DNA of 64,000 nt, from positions 1,054,001-1,118,000 of the forward strand of contig JABRWF010000001.1 in assembly GCA_018343915.1 (NCBI GenBank). Direction: 5' to 3'. The position numbers and the translations under genes are program-made. The notes beneath the pieces are model-generated. The model ran no database searches, had not been told where the DNA came from, and saw nothing but the letters and a program-made list of their open reading frames with translations. The DNA is from Agroathelia rolfsii (lineage: Eukaryota; Basidiomycota; Agaricomycetes; Amylocorticiales; Amylocorticiaceae). Of this stretch, positions 55,151 to 64,000 are shown in pieces. The stretch's first letter is position 1. The number at the start of each line of letters is the position of its first letter.

Positions 55151-57066
55151 CACTCTTGCTTCATAACATAACTATAGCTCCTTGCAATAACAAGGGAAAA
55201 AGCAAGGCTAGAGCTCTCAGCTCTGACATTGACCATAAAGAAGAGCTCGAGTGCCAGATGCGCAAGTATAAGGAGACAATGGCACATCTACACAAAGAGT
55301 AGGACACAGCACAGCAAAGACGCAAAGCAGCAGAGCATGTGGCGGAAGAAAAGAAAAAGCAGGAGAAAGAGGAGAGATGATGGAAAGTAGAGGTAGCAAG
55401 GGTGGTGGAGCACATAAGGCTAGTCTGGATGATGCTAGAGGGTGGTAGGCCACGCAAGTGTACCAGCAACACTAAAGTCATTGAGGTCAAGGCCCCTGCA
55501 ACAAAGCAAAGGGTAACGGAGCCATTGCCTCCTTATTACGAGTCGCTCATTGTATTATCATTTTATTTTGAATTTTTCACTATTTTTCTGAATTTTTCCT
55601 GATTTTTCTCTATTTTTTGATGTATATATTGTATATTACATAAGCGTACACTCTGATGACTAAGCAAGTTATGTGACCAGTCGACCATGTGACTGGCCAT
55701 CATGTGACCACTAGTTATGTGACATATTATATAAGCAGAAGCCTAGAGCATGGGTCCGGATTATAATACCACTTTAGACTTACTATGACAAATAATAGTG
55801 CAATATTACGCCATACTTAGCATTACTGTGCACAGACCATGTAACTGCACACAGACCAGGTAGAATTAGTATATAACTCTGTAGTGCCTCTACCTGAAGA
55901 CCTTAGATTCGTTCTCTTCATCTTTAGGTAAGCATAGTAGTACTTTGTAATAAGTAAATACTAACATAATAAAAACTTCATCTTCAGAGCCCTTACCTCT
56001 CAAGGCATGATTGCCTGTCTCCCCCCTCTCTCTCCCTCTCAAAATCTCTTAAAGCTTTATACCAGAGAGTTACTGTATGCTTTGTGCTACAGTAGTTAAA
56101 AAGAGGACACTTTGTGCCCCTCTTCCATTAGCATGCATAAGACAGGTCCAGGCCTTTGGCTGACCATTTGCATTGCTGTATACACAACATTATGCTCAGT
56201 GCACTTAAGCATATAAAGGCATAGCCCTGTGTATGTTGCAGTTAAGATACATTGCACACCTAGTAGCATATATAAGACAGTTTGTGTTCTGAGTATAGAC
56301 CTTGTTTGAAAGTCTAGTAGACTTGGAGTAAAGCCTGGTGACATAAAGACTCAGACTTGCATGATAGCTGCAACAGTGCAAAGAAGTGTACACCCATGCA
56401 TCCCTAGCCTTGGGAGTTGTAAAACAGCCATTACCTGGCTACCCCGTACCTTTGAGGGGTTGATGTAGGCTTAGGTTGAGTTTTGGTGACAAGAGTCTGG
56501 TGTGCTCTTAACACTCCTATAGTGAGTCCTCCTAATAAATCAATAAAATAACTTTTTTTCTCAACAGCAATTGAACAGGCATACAACACATACCAACAAT
56601 GATCCAAGGCCTGCAAGTGGCTGCGAGATGGTGGGGCCAAGTGCATGCCATGTCAGGCCAGCCATCTCAAGTGCAATAGAATCGATCTTGTTGGGCCTGG
56701 GAATAGGTTGGGGGCCAACAATCCTATTGTCGTGGGGCTACTGAGTACCTTGAAAAGGATCACAGGGGTACTTGAGGCTATTGCAGGTAGACTGGTAGAA
56801 TGAGCAACTAGCAGAGGCGCCAGCATGTAGCACGTTAAGACCATCGAGCCGCCCTTGGTGGAGGAGTTAGCTACGGAGTTGATTGTCAAACCTTCTGGCA
56901 TAGTGGTGGATGAGAGTACTGAGGAGATGCCCAGAGAGGTTGGCAAGGAGGGGATGGAGGAGCAGCCTGTAGAGGATGAGGGTGAGGTAGTGGACAAAAA
57001 TGAGAAGGGGAAAGGTGAGGAGGAGGATATTGCCAAAGGCTCCGGTGCGTTTTTGCCTTCCCAGTA
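55151..57066 (+). pseudogene. Coiled-coil protein with Cys motif, split by an H solo LTR
   Basis: Plus-strand frame in two pieces, 55160-55533 and about 56520-57066. The first is Lys/Glu-rich and predicted coiled (KEELECQMRKYKETMAHLHKE, then EEKKKQEKEER). The second has a cluster CKWLRDGGAKCMPC...KCN reminiscent of fungal Zn-binding Cys clusters, then an acidic Glu-rich tail (VGKEGMEEQPVEDEGE) ending FLPSQ. Several stops and a missing start codon mark it as dead. I recall similar Lys/Glu-rich, Cys-motif proteins being expanded in Agaricomycete genomes, but cannot verify this here. Function unknown. Confidence 0.5.
55534..56514 (+). repeat. Solo LTR, family H
   Basis: 981 bp, ends decayed (TATTACGAG, CTCTTAACA), duplication CTCCT (55529-55533 and 56515-56519). 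Interrupts the coiled-coil pseudogene. Confidence 0.9.
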
Positions 57067-57283
57067 GGTTGATTATTGTATATCCATTGTAGTCGTCATG
57101 GCCCATGGCTGCTAATACATCCTGCATTGATATCCAAATGTGTGAAAAAGAAAATATAGAAGTAGAAATAAAAAGGCAACTAGGCCTAGAAAAAAATGAT
57201 AAGACACAAGAAAAATACAAAGGAGGATAAACTAAGGGAGTCTTGTCAAGGGAAATAGGAGGTAGTATAAAATACTATTAAAG
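57067..57283. other. Short spacer before retrotransposon III
   Basis: No gene recognised; A/G-rich on the plus strand. Confidence 0.3.
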
Positions 57284-57288
57284 TATCA

Positions 57289-58124
57289 TGTCAAGGGTAT
57301 ACTCCTTGACTGTGCAACATTGGGCATGGAGAGCCTACTTGGGTGCACAACCAAACAATACACACTTAACAATTAAGTACTAAAGTACCTAAGTATGAGT
57401 TTTCCCACAGATACCCTACTCTTATATCTATTGAAGAGGGGCCGGGTACTTTTTTAGCTCACACTTAATCAATGCTCTTGGGATAGTTCATATACAAATC
57501 TTACTGGGGGATTTACACTGCCCATAAGTGAGGTAGGGGAAGAGAAAGAGAGGGAGGGGCTAGGACTTAAGGCCTAGGCCAATAGAAAGATACCCTGAAG
57601 GCAAAGATATATTAGTAATCTGTTTAGTGAATACAAATCCTTTACTTGCCTGAAGGCAAAGAGGTCGAAGCTGAGCTCTTCAGGACAAGTTACATGCACT
57701 ATATATACTACTACTGAATGGTCCGTGTGCAGTATTAATGGTCTGTGCGCAAAGGGAGATAGAAGTATGAAAGTGGCAATGCAGGGGAAGATCTTTTAGC
57801 CTAACTCCACCAGGCATCCATATGGAGATCCGTTTCCAGACCGGTACCGGTAACCATTAGGAATTAATCAGGGAAGGAAGTCTGTGTTCCTAGGCTGTGC
57901 ATGATGGTGAAATGGAAGTTTGCACAGCCCCAAGATTACTCCTGTGACATGCAGCTTGGAACACATGAGGGCCAATCACATGACCACTGCACTGCCTACA
58001 GTCCATGCCCTAAGAGGTAATTTTTATAAGAAAGATGAAAGAAAATACGATAACTAATTAAATAATGGTCCAAATAATACAAGAAAATAACAGAAAAATT
58101 GGCAAAAATTCCCTTCTCATGACA
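57289..58124 (-). repeat. 3' LTR of retrotransposon III (family C)
   Basis: 836 bp, TGTCAAGGGTATACTCC...CTTCTCATGACA. The left flank TATCA would be one half of a duplication whose partner lies outside the window. Followed at 58125 by the complement of the purine tract (TTACCCCCTTCC). Confidence 0.88.
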
Positions 58125-58802
58125 TTACCCCCTTCCTAAGGGGATTTCCTCCGGAACATCCCAAGTTCCCAAGTTCCTCCAATCCTTTCTGTGGTTTCCG
58201 TAAAGTTTTCTATTGGTCTAAATGGTAAATCTGCAAAGACTACAGCCAATAGGCGTTTAGGTGCCTTGGGATTTTTCTTATGGAATTCCTTGATTAGATA
58301 AGGGGTGTTGGTAATGTTGGCTTCTTTTTCCCATGAGTCTTCTCCCGGATATCCTTTCCATTTGACCAAGTATTCAAGCTTCTTTGTCTATAGGCTTAGA
58401 CGGCTATCTTTGATGCGTAAAACCTCGTGTTCTTCTTCTCCTTCTATTTCAATAGCTTCTGGAATAGGGGCTAAGGGTCTGGACTCTACTTGGATATGGG
58501 GTTTGATTAGGGACACATGGAATACATCATGGATTATCCATCTCTTTGGGATTGCAAGCTGGACTGCTCAATTTCCAATGAGTTCTGTAATCTTATAGAG
58601 GCCAATCCATTTTGCCGAGAGCTTCTTTAAGGGTTGAGCAAGTTTGATGTTTTCCATGCTTAGCTACACCTTATCCCCAACAGCATACTTTGGAATTTCT
58701 GCAGCGTGTTTGTCAAAGAAGTACTTCATTTGGCTAGCTGCATGATCCAAGGCTGCCTTTGCGTCTTCCTGTAGTTCCTTAACTTTTTCTGTCCATAATT
58801 GA
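58125..58802 (-). pseudogene. Pol C-terminus of retrotransposon III with chromodomain
   Basis: Minus-strand end of pol. The chromodomain carries MVKWKGYPGEDSWEKEANI (58310-58370), followed by FHKKNPKAPKRL, DLPFRPIENFTETTE and the C-terminal FRRKSP just before the purine tract. Upstream stops occur near 58390 and 58570. The frame is cut at 58802 by the 5' LTR of retrotransposon IV; the rest of pol should lie beyond the right edge of the window. Confidence 0.88.
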
Positions 58803-59643
58803 TGTCATGAGAAGGGAATTTCTGCCGATTTTTCGGCTATTTTCTTGTATTATTTGGACAATTATTTAATTAGTTATTGCATTTTCTCTTCCTTTTTTCA
58901 TTTTTATCTTAAGAAAATTACCCTTTAGGGCATGGACTGTGGGCAGTGCAGTGGTCATGTGATTGGCCCTCACGTGTTCCAAGCCGCATGTCACAGGAGT
59001 AATCTTAGGGCTGCGCGTACTTCTATTTTCACCATCACACACAGCCCAGGAACACAGTCTTCCTTCCCTGAGCAATTCCTAACGATTACCGGTATCGGCC
59101 CGGAAATGGATCTCCACATGGATGCCCGGTGGAGTTAGGGTAAAAGCTCTTTCCCTGCATTGCCACATTTACGCTTCTATTTCCCTCTGCATATAGACCA
59201 TTAAGGCTGCGCATGGACCCTTCAATAGCAGTATAAATAACGCATGTAACTTGTCCTGAAGAGCTTAGCTTTGACCTCTTTGCCTTTAGGCAAGTAAAAG
59301 GTTTTGTATTCCATAGAAAGATTACTAATAAACTTTGCCTTCAGGGTATACTCTCTAGGCCTAGGCCTCACATCCTAGCCTCTTCCTTTTTCCTCTATCT
59401 CTTTCTTATATTTGGAGGCGGTATAAATCCCCTCACATGTGCATATGAAACGTAAGAGCATCGATTACAAGTAAGCTAAGAAAGTACCTGGTTACCCCCT
59501 CAATAAGATAAGGGTGGTGATATCTGTGGGAAAACTTGCTTGTAGGTATTTAGAACTTAGTGTTAGGAGGTTTATTGTTTGATTGCATTATTAGTAGGCT
59601 CCCCACGCCCAAAGCAACATAGTCAAGGAGTAGACCCTTGACA
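58803..59643 (+). repeat. 5' LTR of retrotransposon IV (family C)
   Basis: 841 bp, TGTCATGAGAAGG...AGACCCTTGACA. Sense features: CCAAT-type GATTGGCCCTCACGTG, TATAAATA (59232-59239), a hairpin with arms CTTGTCCTGAA and the complementary TTTAGGCAAG (59250-59294), primer-like AGCTTTGACCT (59267-59277) in its loop and AATAAA (59327-59332). These set U3, R and U5 limits. Confidence 0.9.
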
Positions 59644-59657
59644 TTAGGTCGAAGCTA
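59644..59657 (+). promoter_or_regulatory. Self-complementary primer-binding site, retrotransposon IV
   Basis: TTAGGTCGAAGCTA begins at the first base after the LTR. It pairs with AGCTTTGACCT of the LTR over 11 bases with one G-U wobble, and perfectly with the AGCTTCGACCT of less decayed C LTRs such as 62436-63299. Confidence 0.7.
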
Positions 59658-60123
59658 CCAGGTCCCTTGGACTCCCGCAGTCTGAGAAGAAGCAAGTGAT
59701 GATTGCTTACAAAGAGCACCCCTTTCTTGCCATTTACCTTATGTACAAACTTCTGAGCTTGTAAGCAACAAACTACTTCGGGAAGCCATTGTGTGTGACC
59801 CTCCAAAGTCCACTAACAACCCCATTAAGACAAGGATAGCATATACGTTCTATGCAATTCCTTGGCTATATCCAAAGCACAATAACAGATCTAAAACATC
59901 TGGTGTTCTAGGAGCCCTCAAAAGGGGTTAAAGTTTATTGTTGCTAAGCAAGAGAGGCACCTTTTCCACTCTCCCCTGCCTTTACCAATTTGTTGCGTGA
60001 TTATTGAGTGACTACTATACGGGCAAGCTCTAGCCCCTGCCAAAGAAGAAAAATCCCGTCAACCGCATCAGGAAACCAGTACGACTACCGGTGATGAAGA
60101 AGAACACCCCTTTTGCTCTGTGA
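59658..60123 (+). other. 5' leader of retrotransposon IV
   Basis: Non-coding, homologous to the leader of retrotransposon I; ends at the gag start codon. Confidence 0.6.
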
Positions 60124-61590
60124 ATGAGCACACATAGAGGAATCACTTACAAACCAAAAGAAGTCCCAGTCCCGTGGGCAACCAAATTAACTGCATCACT
60201 GCCAGAAGTCACAAGAGAAGTCGCGTCGAGCTCCGCTCTGCCCCTATCAGAAGAAGAAGAAGAATCCGGCGAAGAAGCTGTCTCTACGCAAGCTTCCCCC
60301 CCAAAGACTCCTGAAGGACAAGAAGAAGCCCCTTCAGAATATCCTTCACCCTCAGACTTCTGCCAAAGATACACTACTAAGGCCACATACCCTGAATCCC
60401 CAGTTGTCCCACACCCTTCTCCCTTGAAAAGCCACCAAGAATGCCGCAAAGAAAAACGAAAAGAGATTGCCAAAGAAGAGGAACCCACAATATCTTTACC
60501 ACAAGAACTCGGACAAATCTTGGTACTTCTGCAAGCCAACCAGGCTCGTATTCAAACCTCAATGGAACAAATGCAGGAGACACAGGCCCGATTTGCCAAC
60601 CTCCTTGAAAGGGAACAACTGGCCCCCACAACCATTGCCACTTTGTTAACACCAAAAGAAATTGGGCAATCTCCAGAAAAATGGTCAGGCAACTGGACCA
60701 AGTACCAATCTTTCATTTTTGGGTTTGAGAACCATATCAAACTCAACCCAAAAATATATACGTCAGATTACACTAAGGCAAGATACTTCGTGGGGTTACT
60801 AGAAGGAGCTCCCAAGGCCTAGAGTCAAAAATTTGATGACCTTATCGATACAAAAGGCTTCAGCTTTGAAAAGGACCTCTACGCCAAGTTTAAGGCGTTA
60901 TACGGGGCACGAGACTTTAGGAGAATCGCTCTCCAGAAGCTACAAGACCTGAAACAGAGCACGTCATCAGTTGCTGATTTCATGGCAACATTTTCTACCC
61001 TTGCAAACCAAACCAAGTTATCAGGAGAGGACCTAAGAGTTCAATACTGGCAAGCCCTATCTCCAAAGATTAAAGGAGTCATCGGCGGGTACCCGAAGGA
61101 ACGTCGCAACTCTCTAGAAAATCTGATGGAAGTAGCGGTAGACGCCAAGGAAGGACTACGTGACGCAGGAGTTTGGACGGATAGTTGGAAACCCTGCCCT
61201 TGGTTCCAGAACATGCAGGGTACTGCCGCAAACCCAATCATAATTAACACGGCACAAGCCTCTCCTGCCTCAACCTCAGCTGGACAAGGAAGTCAGCACC
61301 CTCCAAGAGACCTGAGTATAGTGCAATGTTACAACTGTCAACAATGGGGGCACTTTGCTTCCAATTGCATGAACCCTCGAGTTTCAAGGTACCAAGGATC
61401 TAGACCAAGGATCCAGGCAACAACCTCGACAGCAACCCCTACCTCTCCGTCCGTGGACCAACTCGGTAGCTCCGCTGCAACCAATGACATCAACGAAGGA
61501 TCCTCAACAATGACAATGGTGGACCTTCAAGCACTTGTAGAATAGCAAGCCATGGCACTGGCCGCCTTCAAAGATAAGGCGGGTTTTTAG
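60124..61590 (+). pseudogene. Gag of retrotransposon IV
   Basis: 488-codon frame from ATG 60124 to TAG 61588-61590, with two in-frame stops only: a Trp-to-TAG at about 60820-60822 and a Gln-to-TAG at about 61543-61545. Layout: acidic Ser/Pro-rich N-terminus (LSEEEEESGEEAVSTQ), short coiled region (QTSMEQMQETQARFANLLE), capsid-like domain (KYQSFIFGFENHIKLNPKI, LSGEDLRVQYWQALSPKI), zinc knuckle CYNCQQWGHFASNC near 61330-61371, and an acidic tail ending KDKAGF. Closely matches the gag of retrotransposon I. Confidence 0.92.
61581..61587 (+). promoter_or_regulatory. Putative -1 frameshift heptamer, retrotransposon IV
   Basis: GCG GGT TTT TAG at the gag end: G GGT TTT is in X XXY YYZ phase and the pol frame is open from 61578 onward, in -1 relative to gag. 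Downstream pol reads FLEGLTERAISADPYLTNR. Confidence 0.65.
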
Positions 61591-61925
61591 AAGGGTTGAC
61601 GGAAAGGGCTATTTCGGCTGACCCCTATCTTACAAACCGATTCTCTTCTCTTCTTTCCCTAAACTCAGTTTCTATTTCTGGTGTGCATGGACAGCACCTT
61701 CATATTCCTATCATATTCCATGGACAATTTACTTCTCTTGTTACATTAGCTATGATCGATTCTGGAGCTTCCTCTTCTTTTATTCACTCTCGCTTCGTAA
61801 AAGAAAATAAAATACATACAAAAAAATTACCACGTCCTATCTCTGTACACAATATAGACAATTCATTAAACACACAAGGAAAAATACAAGACATTGCCAT
61901 ACTAGAGACAAGTATAGGAGGAATA

Positions 61926-63670
61926 TGTCAAGAGCTGCCTTTGCAGCTAGCTTGGGTAGTGCGGCGATGCCCCTGGGGCGCTAACTACTAAGCAGCTCAC
62001 TGCCAGATGGCAGCCCTGTGGGTTTGTAGAGTCGCCTCTTTGATATCTCAGGGCCTGCGGCGATACGGGTGACGCGGCAAGCAGTCAAGCGTACGGCAGG
62101 TTGGTGCAGGTGTTTTGGTGAGATTGAGCATAGAGCGGAGAGATCAAGCAAGAAGGAAGTAACTAGACGAGACACTCGAGGATACTTGAGTCCACAGGTT
62201 GACCGCTGGCTATGCAGCGGGTGTAGGGCTTGTTTAGGGCTAAACACACTTAATTTTCCGACTACTGTAACTACTACATCAGGTACAGTACATATATACA
62301 AAGTACAGTAGTCAAGAAAATGATAAATAAAGAAAGGCAAGGAAAACAATAAAGACAATAAAGAATAGCATGCGCCGCACACTCTGGTAGTCGTGCCATG
62401 CTGTGCACAAAGGCGGGGGTGCGTTCCTTTGGAACTGTCATGAGAAGGGAAATTTTGCGGATTTTTCGAGTATTTTCGTGTAATATTTGGACCAGTATTT
62501 ATGAAGTTATGATATTTTCCTTTCCTTTTTCTTATTTTTCCTTATGAAAATTACCCCTTAGGGCGTGGACTGTGGGCAGTGCAGTGGTCATGTGATTGGC
62601 CCTCACATGTTTCCAAGCCGCACGTCACAGGAGTAATCTCGGGGCTGTACGTGCTTCCATTTCATCATTTGCGCACAGCCTAGGAACACAGCCTTCCTTC
62701 CCCTGAACAATTCCTAACAGTTACCGGTACTGGTCCGGAAACGGATCTCTACACAGATGCCCGGTGGAGTTAGGGTAAATGTTCTTCCCCTGCATTGCCA
62801 CCCTTATACTTCTATTTCCCTCTGTGTACAGACTATCCATGCTGCGCATGGACCATTCTATAGTAGTATAAATAGTGCATGTAACTTGTCCTGAAGAGCT
62901 CAGCTTCGACCTCTTCGCCTTCAGGCAAGTAACCAAGGTTTGTATTCATTAAGTAGATTACTAATAAGAAAGCTTTGCCTTCAGAGTATAACTCTCAGGC
63001 CTAGGCCTCTGTCCTAGCCCCTTCTCCCTCTTTTCCTTCCCCCTCTCTCTATCCTTTACTAGGAGGTAGTGTGAATCCCCTCAAAACGTATGTGTGTGAA
63101 ATCCCATAAGAGCATCAATTACGCATAAGATAAGAAAGTACCCGGACAGGCCTTTAATAAATTCAAGGTCCTGTTATCTGTGGGAACACTTGTGCATAGG
63201 TACTTCAAGTATTTAGTGTTAAGAGTGTATTGTTTGATTTAGTGCACTAGTAGGCACCACATGCCCAACGTCATGAAGTCAAGGAGTATACCCTTGACAG
63301 GAACCATTGGCGGTCTGATTGTCAATCAGAGTGCGATCGTGAGGGAGAACCAAGCGTGATCTTCCCAGATAGGAAAGATCTGCTGGTGGGGACACATGGT
63401 GACTCGGGGAATATCTTCGAGAAGTCCAGTCGGCATGTGGAATGCTCTGATGGACAGAAACGCATCGATGATGGGAAGGAAGCGCGAGGGGCAGCCTTGC
63501 ATATGGCTCTGGGGAAACGTTGGCAGACACATCGGAAACGCTTCTAATGCACGGGACACACGGCAATATAGAAGGGAGGATGTTGCCGGTGGCTCCGTCG
63601 TAGTTGTTTGCGAATGTCGATGTGTGCGATCGGGACGTTCGGCGGCCGGGTGCGTTGGCGGGTCGTGACA
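61926..63670 (-). repeat. Solo LTR, family B, containing a C solo LTR
   Basis: TGTCAAGAGCTGCC...GGGTCGTGACA with perfect duplication GAATA (61921-61925 and 63671-63675). Without the nested C LTR it is about 876 bp. Best-preserved ends of family B. Confidence 0.92.
62436..63299 (+). repeat. Solo LTR, family C
   Basis: 864 bp, TGTCATGAGAAGGG...TACCCTTGACA, perfect duplication GGAAC (62431-62435 and 63300-63304). TATAAATAG, AGCTTCGACCT and the full stem CTTGTCCTGAAG / CTTCAGGCAAG are intact, so this is the best C reference copy. Confidence 0.93.
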
Positions 63671-63689
63671 GAATACGAAAGAAGCTTCC

Positions 63690-64000
63690 TGTCAAGGGTA
63701 GACTCCTTGACTTAGGATATTCGTTGGTCAACACCTACGAAAATACCCAAAATACAAGTTGTACCACTCTTAACTAATTAAGTCTTGATGAAGTACCTAA
63801 GTATGAGTTTTCCCACAGGTACCACTCCCTAATCTTATTGAGGGGATGGCCGGGTACTTTCTTATCTCACACTTAATCGATGCTCTTATGTGTTCACACG
63901 CGTAAGGGGATTTACACCACCTTCTAGTAGAGGGAAAAGGAAGAGAGAGGGGGGGGAGGGCTAGGACGTAGAGGCCTAGGCCAACAAGAAGATACCCTGA
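63690..64000 (-). repeat. Family C LTR, cut by the window edge
   Basis: Starts TGTCAAGGGTAGACTCC and follows the inverted C LTR to the last base of the window. The left flank is CTTCC; the partner duplication is not visible. Confidence 0.85.

Larger units (their letters stand above)
61591..63689 (+). pseudogene. Protease start of pol, retrotransposon IV, interrupted
   Basis: Open pol frame with AMIDSGASSSFIHS (retropepsin-type Asp at the DSGAS motif, about 61750-61790) continuing to DIAILETSIGGI at 61925. The B solo LTR then intervenes and the frame resumes at 63671 (RKKLP) for six codons before a C LTR on the minus strand begins at 63690. The rest of pol is beyond the window. Confidence 0.85.

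Overview
The window looks like transposon-packed genomic DNA from a filamentous fungus, most likely an Agaricomycete (mushroom-forming basidiomycete). The only clear host genes have many introns of about 49-70 bp, one resembles the seven-helix DUF6533 family typical of Agaricomycetes, and the rest is nested LTR retrotransposons with chromodomains, decayed mainly by C-to-T / G-to-A transitions. No species is claimed.

Layout. 1-6453: mosaic of broken elements (a LINE RNase H fragment, short LTR families A and J, a solo LTR of family B, a Tc1/mariner copy and a tRNA-bearing miniature LTR element, F). 6454-16432: host gene island with an intact AMP-forming acyl-CoA ligase (nine exons, 570 aa, minus strand), a DUF6533-like membrane protein gene, and an intact monocarboxylate-type MFS transporter (eleven exons, 445 aa, plus strand). 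16568-20236: more miniature LTR elements, including the best copy of F. 20237-43009: retrotransposon I (Ty3/gypsy chromovirus, minus strand, 5-bp target duplication CCCAG), whose gag is split by the complete related retrotransposon II (29365-40586, duplication CTGGT). Both carry further solo LTRs. 43010-57288: a host or old-element backbone with solo LTRs of families H, D, K and C. The C copy (48965-54838) has been hit three more times (E carrying a Tc1, another C LTR, and TRIM A2). 57289-64000: 3' end of retrotransposon III (minus) and, inside it, the 5' half of retrotransposon IV (plus), itself interrupted by a B solo LTR that contains a C solo LTR.

How the parts work. Families C and D encode Gag with a CCHC knuckle, then protease, RT, RNase H, integrase and chromodomain. 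Gag and Pol are in different frames, joined by a conserved GGGTTTT slippery heptamer at the gag stop. The base just after the 5' LTR starts an 11-12 nt sequence complementary to the LTR itself just after the predicted transcription start, the hallmark of Tf1/sushi-type self-priming. At 20374-22703 a U3-primer-inverted-LTR molecule has integrated with its own target duplication; it reads as a fossil of that priming reaction.

Most notable candidates: (1) element F, a 385-bp copia-like miniature LTR element whose two 123-bp LTRs each hold a full tRNA cloverleaf with A box, B box and T-run terminator; (2) the inverted self-primed LTR insertion; (3) a hairpin with the primer in its loop, kept across several LTR families. 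All coordinates and splice sites were worked out by eye; no alignment or search was run.
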